Shown piece after piece: positions 7,937 through 15,224 of a DNA stretch of 20,038 nucleotides; position 1 is the stretch's first letter; each line of letters begins with the position of its first letter. Position numbers and translations under genes: made by a program. The stretch is from Acidimicrobiaceae bacterium. Lineage in GTDB: Bacteria > Actinomycetota > Acidimicrobiia > Acidimicrobiales > RAAP-2. The DNA is taken from positions 1-20,038 of the forward strand of contig PLSY01000318.1 of assembly GCA_003164275.1 (NCBI GenBank), in the 5' to 3' direction. The notes under the pieces are model-generated. The model was not told the origin of the DNA and did not search any database. It worked only from the letters and a program-made list of their open reading frames with translations.

Positions 7937-9453
7937 GGCCACACTCCCGGCCCGAAGGGCGAGTCGAACCCGAGCTTTCCTGGGTTCAAAATGCCGTGGG
8001 GGTCGAGGGCGTGCTTGATCGAGGACAGCACCGGAAAACCGGAACCGAGTGCCTCGGCCAGAAAACGGGAGCGGTTGATGCCGATGCCGTGGTGATGGCT
8101 GATGGCGCACCCAGCGGACATCGTCGCCTCGGTGACCTCGTCCCAGGCCCGCCGGTAGTAGTGGTCGACCCAGGCCCGGTTGGCGTCGTCACCCGCTGTG
8201 TCGGCGTTTGGGGGCCGGCCGGCGAAGGTGAAGTACAGGCAGGCACCATCGGCGTAGGCGTGTGACTGATGGGATGAGGCGGCCAGGGTCCCGTCTATGC
8301 CGGAGAGGGCACCGACCACCGAGTCGTAGAGCGCGGGCAGGGCGCTCCAGCGCCCTGACACCTCGGCGGTGTCGACCACCATGCCGGCCCGCCACAGGGG
8401 GGCCAGTGCCGAAACGTCGTTGCGGTGGCCGAGCCAGCGCTCGACTAGCTGCTCGTCGAGGACGTCTGCTGGCTCGCACTCCTGCTCGACCACCGTGATG
8501 GTGGCATCGACCAGTGCCGGGTCGGCCTCGTCGAGGACGATGAGCACGTTCGTGTCCGGATGGTCGAAGTTGCGCCCCGACTCGGTCCGGTCGTAGAGAC
8601 GGAGGACGGCCGGGGCGGCCCCTCGGCGCAGGATCCGACGGCAGGCGTCGAGCCCCCCGGCGAACGACGGGAAGCCGAACGCCCGGCGCCCCTCGCTCTC
8701 GGGGACGGGGTGGACGCGGAAGCGGCCTTCGGTGATGACACCCAAGGTCCCCTCGCTCCCCACGAACAGCTGCGTGAGGTCCGGCCCGGTGGCCGAACGG
8801 GGGCCGTGGCCTCCGGTGCGGACGACGGACCCGTCGGCCAACACCACCTCCACGCCGATGACCATGTCCTCGATCTTGCCGTAGCGGTTGGAGTACTGAC
8901 CGGCGCCCCGACACGCCAGCCAACCCCCGACGGTCGACAAGTCCATGGACTGTGGCCAGTGGCCGAGGGTGAGTCCGTAGCCGTTCCGAAGACCGGCTTC
9001 GACGTCGGGCCCGAACGTTCCGGCCCGAAGGTCGGCGACCAGTGATTCCGAGTCGACGTCGCCGACGCCGGCCAGGCCGCACAAGTCGAGGGCCACCCCG
9101 CCGAAGACGGGGATCGAGGCGCCACAGACCCCGCTTCGTCCACCGGCCGCCGTCACCGGCACCCGCGCCTCGTCGCAGAGGGACAGGACAGCCGACACCT
9201 GGCTGGTGTCAGTGGGTCTGGCGATGACAGCCGGCCGGGCCGGCACCTGGCCGTCCACGGCCCAGGAGATGGCGAGTGGCCACCAGTCGCGCCCCGCCTC
9301 GGCCCGATCCTGGTCGTCGGTGCTCACCTGGGCGCAGACGTCGCCCAGCCGCCTGCGCAGGTCGTCGCTGACTGGCACGCGCCGACCGCCGAGATGGTCA
9401 CCCACGCCCCCCGGCCCGGCATCGATCGGAGTCACCGGCGTCGGCGAGGTCAA
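7933..9453 (-). CDS. FAD-binding oxidase, alkyl-DHAP synthase (AGPS)-like
   Basis: This 506-residue protein belongs to the vanillyl-alcohol-oxidase/PCMH flavoprotein family. The FAD domain includes TAAGGRSGVCG (about 101-111), HWPQSMDLSTVGGWLACRGAG (about 165-185), YGKIEDMV and VGSEGTLGVITE. The C-terminal part has GACLYFTF (about 403) and the triple histidine ISHHHGIG (453-455), then LDPHGILNPGKLG at the end. These motifs match alkyldihydroxyacetonephosphate synthase closely, more than glycolate oxidase. AGPS makes the ether bond of ether lipids from acyl-DHAP, but bacterial relatives are mostly uncharacterised. The neighbours glpD and an FGGY kinase point to glycerol- or DHAP-linked chemistry. 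Four-base overlaps on both sides show tight coupling. Lactate- or glycolate-type oxidation cannot be excluded. Confidence 0.85.
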   Translation of the reverse strand: MTSPTPVTPIDAGPGGVGDHLGGRRVPVSDDLRRRLGDVCAQVSTDDQDRAEAGRDWWPLAISWAVDGQVPARPAVIARPTDTSQVSAVLSLCDEARVPVTAAGGRSGVCGASIPVFGGVALDLCGLAGVGDVDSESLVADLRAGTFGPDVEAGLRNGYGLTLGHWPQSMDLSTVGGWLACRGAGQYSNRYGKIEDMVIGVEVVLADGSVVRTGGHGPRSATGPDLTQLFVGSEGTLGVITEGRFRVHPVPESEGRRAFGFPSFAGGLDACRRILRRGAAPAVLRLYDRTESGRNFDHPDTNVLIVLDEADPALVDATITVVEQECEPADVLDEQLVERWLGHRNDVSALAPLWRAGMVVDTAEVSGRWSALPALYDSVVGALSGIDGTLAASSHQSHAYADGACLYFTFAGRPPNADTAGDDANRAWVDHYYRRAWDEVTEATMSAGCAISHHHGIGINRSRFLAEALGSGFPVLSSIKHALDPHGILNPGKLGFDSPFGPGVWP

Positions 9454-11267
9454 GGCGTTGCACCCCTCGGATCCGATGCATCCGGACTGCTGCCGTTGGC
9501 CGTGACCCCGCCTCCGTCGAATGAGGGCCCATGGCCGGCAAGTACCGGATCGCGGCCCTTGCTCAGGCCGGCTCGAGCCAAGGTGGAGCGCACGCTCTCG
9601 GCATAGGCGTCAGCCTCGCTTGCCATGCGTTCCTCGTCCCACCCGAGTTCGGGCCCGATCAACGTCGCCACTCTGGTTGCGGCAGAACCGGCCGCCCGGG
9701 CGTCACGCAGTGAGGCCCGGGTCCGACGATCGAGCACGTCCGAGATGGTCATGGCCATCTCCTCTCTCACGGCGAACAGGGCCTCCACTTGAAGGTAGTG
9801 CAACCCCGCAACCAGTGGCTGCAGCAGCTCGGGGCGGCCCTCGCTCAGGGCGAGCACCGCGGGGGTTTCGGTTCCGTAGCGCCCGGCCAGATGGGCGGCC
9901 ATGCTCGTGGCGTCCTCGGGCTCCCGGGCCGGACGAGCGGCCCCGGCCCCCCCGGCCCGGGCCGGGGCGTGCCCAGTCGCCCCCGACCCGTGCAGCTTCA
10001 AGTCGGCGGTGACGCAGGCCAGTTTCCGTCGCCCCATCACCTTGACGACCGCGTCGACCGTATCCTCGGCCATTTTCCGGTAGGTGGTCAGCTTCCCCCC
10101 GGTCACCGTCACTACGCCGCGATCGGACGTTCGCACGGTGTGGCGCCTCGACAGGTCGGTAGTGCGCTCGCTCAGGACCCGGTGCCCCTCGGCCGGGGCC
10201 AGCAATGGGCGCAGCCCGGTCCACAGCCCGGTGATGTCATCCCGGCCGATCGGTCTCGTGGTCACGGCATTGGCAGCCGACAGGATGTAGTCGATGTCCT
10301 CGGGTAGGCAGGTCGGATCATCGAGGGGGCCGTCCCACTCGGTGTCGGTGGTCCCTAAGTAGACCTGGTCGCCCCACGAGACGACGAAGATGGACCGGTG
10401 GTCCTCGCGGACAGGGATCACGGCGGCGATGTCGCAGGGGAAGACCTCAGAGGGAACGGTGATGTGGATTCCCTTGGCTGGGCGGATCGAGTGCGGATTC
10501 GCCACCTCGTCGAGTGTGCGGATCTCGTCTGACCAGACTCCGGCCGCGTTGACCACCACCGTTGCTCGGATATCGAAGGTGCCGCCGCCGTCTGGCTCCA
10601 CCGTCGCCCCCCGGATGCGGCCGTCGGACCCGGCCACAAGCCCGGTCACCCGGGCATGGTTGGCCGCCACCGCGCCGTGGTCGAGCACCGCGGTGCGGAT
10701 CACGGCGAGGGTGAGGCGCGCGTCGTCGGCCCTGGCGTCCCAGTAGAGGAAGCCGGCGACCAGTCGGTCGGCCTGGAGGGTGGGCATGTGGGCGAGGGCC
10801 TGGTCCCGGCTCACGTTCTCGTGCCGCCGGCCGATGCGGACGCCCCCGGTCAGGTCGTAGAGCCACAGAGCAGTCCGGTAGACCCGGGCCACGCTCCGAT
10901 TGACGACCCCCTCTTTCCCAAAGAGGGGGATGAGGAAGGGGAGGGGGGACACCAGGTGCGGCGCATTGTCCAACAGGCGTTGACGCTCGGCCAGGTTCTC
11001 GTAGACCAACCGGTACTCGCGTTGTTGCAGGTAGCGGAGCCCGCCGTGGATGAGCTTGGAGGACTTGGACGAGGTGCCTGAGGCGAAGTCGTCCTTTTCC
11101 ACCAACGCCGTCTTCAGGCCCCGACTGGCCGCGTCGAGCGCCACCCCGGCACCGGTGATACCCCCGCCTATCACCAGCACATCGAACTGCTCGGCGGCCA
11201 GGCGCCCGAGTGCCTCCTGGCGCTGAAAGGGACCCGCCAACGGTGCTGCACCAGGGTCGGAAGGCAT
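9450..11267 (-). CDS. glpD: Glycerol-3-phosphate dehydrogenase, FAD-dependent
   Basis: This 605-residue protein is of the GlpD/GlpA type. The FAD-binding motif VLVIGGGITGAGVALDAASRG is at about residues 30-50, followed by VEKDDFASGTSSKSSKLIHGG and LRYLQQREYRLVYENLAER, which are signatures of the family. The C-terminal ~170 residues form the helical domain found after the DAO domain. It should oxidise sn-glycerol-3-phosphate to DHAP and pass electrons to the quinone pool at the inner face of the membrane. It is the first gene of a three-gene operon and its stop overlaps the next ATG by 4 bases. The leader is about 90-95 nt with no strong Shine-Dalgarno sequence. The promoter region is shared with the divergent PerR-like gene. 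Confidence 0.93.
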   Translation of the reverse strand: MPSDPGAAPLAGPFQRQEALGRLAAEQFDVLVIGGGITGAGVALDAASRGLKTALVEKDDFASGTSSKSSKLIHGGLRYLQQREYRLVYENLAERQRLLDNAPHLVSPLPFLIPLFGKEGVVNRSVARVYRTALWLYDLTGGVRIGRRHENVSRDQALAHMPTLQADRLVAGFLYWDARADDARLTLAVIRTAVLDHGAVAANHARVTGLVAGSDGRIRGATVEPDGGGTFDIRATVVVNAAGVWSDEIRTLDEVANPHSIRPAKGIHITVPSEVFPCDIAAVIPVREDHRSIFVVSWGDQVYLGTTDTEWDGPLDDPTCLPEDIDYILSAANAVTTRPIGRDDITGLWTGLRPLLAPAEGHRVLSERTTDLSRRHTVRTSDRGVVTVTGGKLTTYRKMAEDTVDAVVKVMGRRKLACVTADLKLHGSGATGHAPARAGGAGAARPAREPEDATSMAAHLAGRYGTETPAVLALSEGRPELLQPLVAGLHYLQVEALFAVREEMAMTISDVLDRRTRASLRDARAAGSAATRVATLIGPELGWDEERMASEADAYAESVRSTLARAGLSKGRDPVLAGHGPSFDGGGVTANGSSPDASDPRGATP

Positions 11268-11302
11268 GGGGAAAGCCTGCCACAGGTCACCCCCAGGCCG
11301 TT

Positions 11303-11318
11303 TCGCCGGCTCCGGCGA
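11303..11318. repeat. Inverted repeat in the glpD leader
   Basis: TCGCCGG and CCGGCGA form a perfect 7-bp inverted repeat with a 2-nt centre, about 35 nt upstream of the glpD start. It may be an operator or part of a structured leader. High local GC makes chance occurrence possible. Confidence 0.3.
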
Positions 11319-11361
11319 TGGGTGCCCGGCAGGCCCCGGTCATTTCGCTCCGTTGTGAGCT

Positions 11362-11390
11362 TATCTACAATGATTGTTGAAGAACAACAA
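11362..11390 (-). promoter_or_regulatory. Putative glpD operon promoter
   Basis: On the minus strand TTGTTG (11385-11390) and TAGATA (11362-11367) are separated by exactly 17 nt. It lies in an AT-rich island that stands out from the GC-rich surroundings. Both hexamers fall in or beside the palindromes at 11367-11391, so the regulator of the divergent gene could also control glpD. Confidence 0.45.
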
Positions 11391-11391
11391 T
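11367..11391. promoter_or_regulatory. Overlapping Fur/PerR-type operator palindromes
   Basis: Two overlapping palindromes are visible. ACAAT-G-ATTGT (11367-11377) has the central 5-1-5 core of a Fur/PerR box; compare TTATAATNATTATAA. ATTGTTG-AAGAA-CAACAAT (11373-11391) is a perfect 7-5-7 inverted repeat. They lie just upstream of a gene for a PerR-like regulator, so autoregulation is the simplest reading. They also cover promoter elements for both divergent genes. The palindromes are seen directly; the identity of the bound protein is inference. Confidence 0.6.
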
Positions 11392-11403
11392 TGGTGATAT
11401 GCT
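11374..11403 (+). promoter_or_regulatory. Putative promoter of the PerR-like regulator gene
   Basis: TTGTTG (11374-11379) and TATGCT (11398-11403) are spaced by 18 nt. The -10 hexamer ends 7 nt before the ATG at 11411, which suggests a leaderless transcript starting at that codon. The -35 hexamer lies inside the 11373-11391 palindrome, so bound regulator would block RNA polymerase. Confidence 0.4.
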
Positions 11404-11410
11404 GAAGGTG

Positions 11411-11857
11411 ATGCGCACGCCCGAAGAGCTGACCGAGCTGTTCCGGACGACCGGTCGCAAGGTCACCGCCCAACGGCAGTGCATTTTCCGGGTGCTCCAA
11501 GGCGATGTGACCCATCCGTCCGCCGAGGCTGTCCACGCCGAGGCGACCAAGGAGATGGAGACCATCTCCTTGAAGACGGTGTACCAGACACTGCACGACC
11601 TGGCCGAGCTGGGGGAGATCGCCTCGCTCGATGTGGGCACCGGGATGACCCGGTTCGACCCGAACGTCGATGACCCGCACCATCATCTGGTGTGTCGCCA
11701 GTGCGGCAACGTGCGGGATCTGGTGGCAGCCTTCCCTGAGCTCGAGATACCCGAGGGCGCGGACCTTGGCTTCGAGGTGGGATCGGCGGAGATCGTCTTT
11801 CGGGGACTGTGCCCCGACTGCCAACCCCAGGCCCACCGCCGACGGGTCTCGGCCTAG
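11411..11857 (+). CDS. Fur-family regulator, PerR-like
   Basis: This 148-residue Fur-superfamily repressor has an N-terminal winged helix (TTGRKVTAQRQCIFRVL, then HPSAEAVH and TISLKTVYQTLHDL) and a C-terminal metal/dimer domain. Structural zinc is expected at CRQCG and CPDCQ. The sensing site looks PerR-like: RFDPN supplies an Asp where E. coli Fur has Glu, with HPSA, DDPHHHLVC and VRDL giving the other ligands. PerR proteins sense peroxide by iron-catalysed histidine oxidation. The ATG at 11411 is preferred because it follows a -10-like hexamer; ATG 11399 and GTG 11408 in the same frame have no Shine-Dalgarno sequence either. A rubrerythrin, a classic PerR target, is 66 nt downstream. Fur or another metal specificity remains possible. 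Confidence 0.88.
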   Translation: MRTPEELTELFRTTGRKVTAQRQCIFRVLQGDVTHPSAEAVHAEATKEMETISLKTVYQTLHDLAELGEIASLDVGTGMTRFDPNVDDPHHHLVCRQCGNVRDLVAAFPELEIPEGADLGFEVGSAEIVFRGLCPDCQPQAHRRRVSA

Positions 11858-11923
11858 GCCAATGGCTGCCCACAACCGACTTCACCACATCCACCAAGCA
11901 ATGAAAGTAACGAAAGGATCAAC

Positions 11924-12343
11924 GTGCCAGAGCTGAAAGACAGCAAGACCGAGGAGAATCTGAAAGAGGCGTTCGCCGGCGAGAGCCAGGCCAACCGCCG
12001 TTACCTCTACTTCGCACAGAAGGCCGATGTCGAGGGCTACCCCGATGTCGCCGCCCTCTTCCGGTCGGTAGCCGAGGGAGAGACCGGACACGCCTTTGGT
12101 CACTTCGACTTCCTTCGTGAGGTTGGCGACCCGGTGACCGGTGTCCCTGTCGGGCCAACTGCTGACAACCTGAAGTCCGCCGTCGAGGGCGAGACCTATG
12201 AGTACTCCGAGATGTACCCCGGATTCGCTCGCACGGCTCGCGATGAGGGCTTTGACGAGGTCGCCGAGTGGTTCGAGACGCTGGCCCGGGCTGAGAAGAG
12301 CCACGCCGGTCGCTTCACCGAGGGGCTGGCTTCGGTCGCCTGA
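11924..12343 (+). CDS. Rubrerythrin, ferritin-like domain only
   Basis: This 139-residue protein is a four-helix diiron protein of the rubrerythrin family. Diiron ligands are visible as Glu20 (GESQANRRY), Glu53/His56 (EGETGH), Glu90/Glu93 (EGETYEY) and Glu124/His127 (EKSH). Full-length rubrerythrins, about 190 residues, end in a rubredoxin domain with two CxxC motifs. Here the protein stops after the helical bundle and has no cysteine pairs, so it needs a separate electron donor. It should reduce hydrogen peroxide in the cytoplasm. The GTG start at 11924 has GAAAGGA 5 nt upstream. It follows the PerR-like gene closely and is followed by a strong hairpin, so regulator and rubrerythrin probably form one transcript. 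No encapsulin-loading peptide is present at its C-terminus. Confidence 0.92.
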   Translation: MPELKDSKTEENLKEAFAGESQANRRYLYFAQKADVEGYPDVAALFRSVAEGETGHAFGHFDFLREVGDPVTGVPVGPTADNLKSAVEGETYEYSEMYPGFARTARDEGFDEVAEWFETLARAEKSHAGRFTEGLASVA

Positions 12344-12383
12344 GTCTGTCGGTGCCTTAAGCACCTTGTTGTAGCGGAACTGC

Positions 12384-12412
12384 CACGGCCCCGGGTCAGA
12401 CCCGGGGCCGTG
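12384..12412 (+). terminator. Strong hairpin after the rubrerythrin gene
   Basis: CACGGCCCCGGGT and ACCCGGGGCCGTG form a perfect 13-bp stem with a 3-nt loop (CAG), 40 nt after the rubrerythrin stop. No U-tract follows, as is common for actinobacterial terminators. It probably ends the perR-rubrerythrin transcript or protects its 3' end. Confidence 0.7.
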
Positions 12413-12542
12413 CTGTCTCCGAAGAGGCAACCAGGTCAGTGGTTCACGCCATCTGGCCAACAACCCGATCGAAGGACAAGGGCGACGTCGGGGCACCCGT
12501 CACCGCGGTGGTGGGGCTCGGCTGGGCCTAAAAGGAGAGAGC

Positions 12543-13160
12543 ATGAGTGAGCAAGGATTCCTGACCCTGGACGACATCGTCGACCAGCGGGCCTACGAGC
12601 GCGAGCGCGACGAGTTCCGTGCCCGGGTGATCGCCGTGAAGAAGCTGCGTCGCATCAGCGTCGGGCCGGTTGTCACCCTCACCTTCGAGAGCCGGCTGAC
12701 CATGCGCTTCCAGGTCCAAGAGATGGCCAGAGCCGAGAAGATGATCACCGACGAGCAGATCCAACACGAGCTCGACGTCTACAACCGCCTGCTCCCAGGC
12801 AATGGCGAGCTGTCGGCCACGCTGTTCTTGGAGCTGACCACCGAGGAGCAACTGCGCACCTGGCTCCCTCGCCTGGTCGGCATCGAGAGCGCGTGCGAGC
12901 TGCGGATCGGCGGTGGCGATGAGCAGTCGGTCATCTCGTCGGCCCCCGACGAGGTGCACCAGTCAAACCTCACCCGGGAAGAGACGACCTCCGCTGTACA
13001 CTACGTACGCTTCCATTTCACCCCCGAACAGGTCACCGCCTTCGGGAGCCAACCGGTCAGCCTGGTGGTGAACCATCCCGAATATCCCGATGGGCTCCCC
13101 GGCGTCCCGTTGACCGAGGCCACCCGGGCCGAGCTGGCCGCTGACCTGGCCGGGGGGTGA
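12543..13160 (+). CDS. DUF3501 family protein
   Basis: This 205-residue protein matches the DUF3501 pattern as I know it: an LTLDDI start, RVIAVKKLRRISVGPVVTLTFE, then TMRFQVQEMARAEKM, an ELDVYNRLLP segment and ATLFLEL. It has no membrane segment or signal peptide. The biochemical function is unknown. In other bacteria this family is found beside rubrerythrin and a CCG/GlpC-like iron-sulfur protein (from memory, not checked). Here a rubrerythrin lies just upstream, but no iron-sulfur gene is present. The start ATG has a good AAAGGAGA sequence 4 nt upstream. The hairpin at 12384-12412 separates it from the rubrerythrin gene, so it may have its own promoter in the 199-nt gap, where I see no clear -35/-10 pair. 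Confidence 0.78.
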   Translation: MSEQGFLTLDDIVDQRAYERERDEFRARVIAVKKLRRISVGPVVTLTFESRLTMRFQVQEMARAEKMITDEQIQHELDVYNRLLPGNGELSATLFLELTTEEQLRTWLPRLVGIESACELRIGGGDEQSVISSAPDEVHQSNLTREETTSAVHYVRFHFTPEQVTAFGSQPVSLVVNHPEYPDGLPGVPLTEATRAELAADLAGG

Positions 13161-13196
13161 AGCGGCCAGACGACGGCGGCCCATCCACTCGGGTGG

Positions 13197-13961
13197 TCAA
13201 CTACCGAAGAACTCTGGTGCCCGTCGCTCGATCGAGGCCTCGATTCCCTCTCTGAAATCGCCGGTGCCCATGAGCCGGAGCTGCTCGCTCCTCTCGTGAT
13301 CAATGGCGCCGGAGAACTCGGACAAGAGTGCCGCCCGTTGCGTGGCCCGGATGGAGCGGACGGCGAGGGGAGCTGAGGCGGCGATCTCGGCGGCCAGTGC
13401 ATGGGCTGCAGCGCGAGGGTCGTCGGCTAGGCCGTCGCACAGGCCGATTCTCAACGCTTCGGTCCCATCGATGCGCCGTCCCGTGGTGAGCAGTTCGAGG
13501 GCCCGCTGGGCGCCGACCACCCTTGGGAGAGTGACAGAGATGCCGAAACCCTGATGGAATCCAAGCCGGGCGAAGTTGGCGGAGAAACGGCTGTCGGGAG
13601 TGCCGATGCGGAAGTCGCCGACGAGGGCCAGGCCGAGGCCCCCACCAATGGCCGAGCCTTGGACGGCGACGACGATCGGCAGAGGGCTGGCCAGTAACGC
13701 CCCGGCCTGGAGGTAAAGGGAGCGGAGGAGCGCCCCGTCGAGGGTGTCGGACGAGCCGAAGTCCAAGCCTGCGCAGAAGTGTCGACCCTCCGAGCACAAA
13801 ACGACGGCTCTCGATCCCTGCCCGTCGGCCCATCCGACTGCCTCCACCACGCCTGTCAGGAGGTCGGCATCGAAGTAGTTGGCGGGCGGCCGGTGCATCT
13901 CCACCTCGGCCACATAGCTGTCCGTCGAGGTTGCGGTGACGTCTCCGAACGCTTGTCTCAT
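13197..13961 (-). CDS. Enoyl-CoA hydratase/isomerase (crotonase) family protein
   Basis: This 254-residue protein has the crotonase fold. The oxyanion-hole segments are present: HFCAGLDFG (about 61-69) and VQGSAIGGGLGLALVGD (about 100-116). By alignment to rat enoyl-CoA hydratase, catalytic Glu144 corresponds to Gly110 and Glu164 to Phe130, so neither acid of the classical hydratase is present. It probably binds an acyl-CoA but catalyses another reaction, such as isomerisation, hydrolysis or decarboxylation. The ATG overlaps the CoA-transferase stop by ATGA, so both are made together and likely act on the same acyl-CoA. It converges with the DUF3501 gene, leaving a gap of 36 nt. Confidence 0.85.
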   Translation of the reverse strand: MRQAFGDVTATSTDSYVAEVEMHRPPANYFDADLLTGVVEAVGWADGQGSRAVVLCSEGRHFCAGLDFGSSDTLDGALLRSLYLQAGALLASPLPIVVAVQGSAIGGGLGLALVGDFRIGTPDSRFSANFARLGFHQGFGISVTLPRVVGAQRALELLTTGRRIDGTEALRIGLCDGLADDPRAAAHALAAEIAASAPLAVRSIRATQRAALLSEFSGAIDHERSEQLRLMGTGDFREGIEASIERRAPEFFGS

Positions 13962-15142
13962 CGCTCTCCTTCGAGTCGGGGTGGGAGGCCTTCCTGAGCG
14001 TCCGGGCGCCGGGCCGCCAGCTCGGCCAGCACTTGGTCTGTGTGCTCCCCGCTCAAGGCGGCAGGCTGGCGGACGACCGGTGCGTCCATGCTCGAAAAGC
14101 GCACCGGCTGGGGGATCACCTTGTATCGACCGGCCCAGGGGTGGTCGTCCTCATCGAGCTGGTCGACCAGCTCGTCGAGCGTGGGGACCGTTGACGCCGG
14201 GACCCCATGTGCGGCGCAGAACACCAGCCACTCCTCGGTAGTTCGCTCGGCGACGATGCGGCGCACATCCCGGTAGAGGGACTCGGCATGCTCGAGTCGG
14301 GACTCGGTGGTCTGGATCCGGGGGTCGTCGTCCGTGTCGGATCGTCCCCCGGCTCGGAGGATGTCTTCAAAGTTCTTCTTGGTGTAGGGCAGGATGCTGA
14401 TCCAGCCGTCCGCGCTCTTCTGTGGTCGTCGCTCAGGGTTCAGGATCCGGGGATAGCCGGCACGTCCCTGAGGCGGACGGGCGGTGGCCGCCCCGGCATG
14501 CTCCACCAGAGTGAAGGCGGTCATGACGTCGATCATTGGCACCTCCACCCGTTGGCCCTGGCCGGTGCGCTCCCTTTGGAACAAGGCGGCCATGACGGCG
14601 TAGGCGATGGTCAGGCCCCCTACTTTGTCAGCCAGCAGCGTTGGGGCGAACTGGGGCTCTCCCCCCGACCGCCGGAAGGCGTCGGGCAGGCCGCAGGCCG
14701 CTTGGATGATGTCGTCGTAGGCGGGGGAGTCAGCCTTGTCCGAGTCGGTCGGATAGCCCTGCGCCTGGCAGTAGATGATGTCGGGGACCACATCTGCGAT
14801 GTCCTCGTAGGACAGGCCGAGTCTCCCGAGGGTGCCCGGACGGAGGTTGGTGACCATCACCTGGGCCGTAGCCAGGAGCTCCAAGAGGGTGGCCCGGCCC
14901 TCGTCGCTCTTGAGGTCGAGGACCACGCTCCGCTTGTTTCGCAGCAAGTTGAGGGCGACGCCCGACAGCCCCGGGTAGGGGCCAGGGGTCATGGACCGGC
15001 TCAATGTCCCGGCCGGATCCTCGACGGTGATGACATCGGCCCCGAGGTCGCCCAGGATCTGGGTGGCCAGAGGGCCCATCACGATGGAGGTCACGTCGAC
15101 AACCCGGACGCCATCGAGGGGCCCGGTGTTCGTCCCGCTCAC
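13958..15142 (-). CDS. CaiB/BaiF family (family III) CoA-transferase
   Basis: This 394-residue protein is a family III CoA-transferase or racemase-type protein. It shows GPLDGVRVVDVTSIVMGPLATQILGDLGADVITVE at the N-terminus, LNLLRNKRSVVLDLK, NLRPGTLGRLGL and the active-site region SPAYDDIIQAACGL, with the catalytic Asp at about 143. Family members move CoA between carboxylic acids, or epimerise 2-methylacyl-CoA. The GTG at 15142 is preferred over the GTG at 15175 because GGAGGGG lies just upstream and conservation starts there. It is coupled to the crotonase gene by a 4-base overlap. The encapsulin gene ends 82 nt upstream on the same strand, so readthrough is possible. The substrate is unknown. 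Confidence 0.88.
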   Translation of the reverse strand: MSGTNTGPLDGVRVVDVTSIVMGPLATQILGDLGADVITVEDPAGTLSRSMTPGPYPGLSGVALNLLRNKRSVVLDLKSDEGRATLLELLATAQVMVTNLRPGTLGRLGLSYEDIADVVPDIIYCQAQGYPTDSDKADSPAYDDIIQAACGLPDAFRRSGGEPQFAPTLLADKVGGLTIAYAVMAALFQRERTGQGQRVEVPMIDVMTAFTLVEHAGAATARPPQGRAGYPRILNPERRPQKSADGWISILPYTKKNFEDILRAGGRSDTDDDPRIQTTESRLEHAESLYRDVRRIVAERTTEEWLVFCAAHGVPASTVPTLDELVDQLDEDDHPWAGRYKVIPQPVRFSSMDAPVVRQPAALSGEHTDQVLAELAARRPDAQEGLPPRLEGER

Positions 15143-15224
15143 CTGTGGCCCCCCTCCCCGGCCTCGGACCCGCACACGAGGGCCTGATCCGTCGGCCGCC
15201 CCGCCTCTGCGCCCACCGGGGTGA

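Noticed and set aside
7937..8110. N-terminal extension of the FGGY kinase to 8110
   Set aside because: It would overlap the upstream gene by about 180 bp, and the extra residues are Arg/Pro-rich with no family similarity. The GTGA overlap at 7933-7936 is a better start.
12501..12510. CACCGCGGTG palindrome before DUF3501 as an operator
   Set aside because: Ten-base GC palindromes are frequent by chance in this composition, and no promoter elements surround it.
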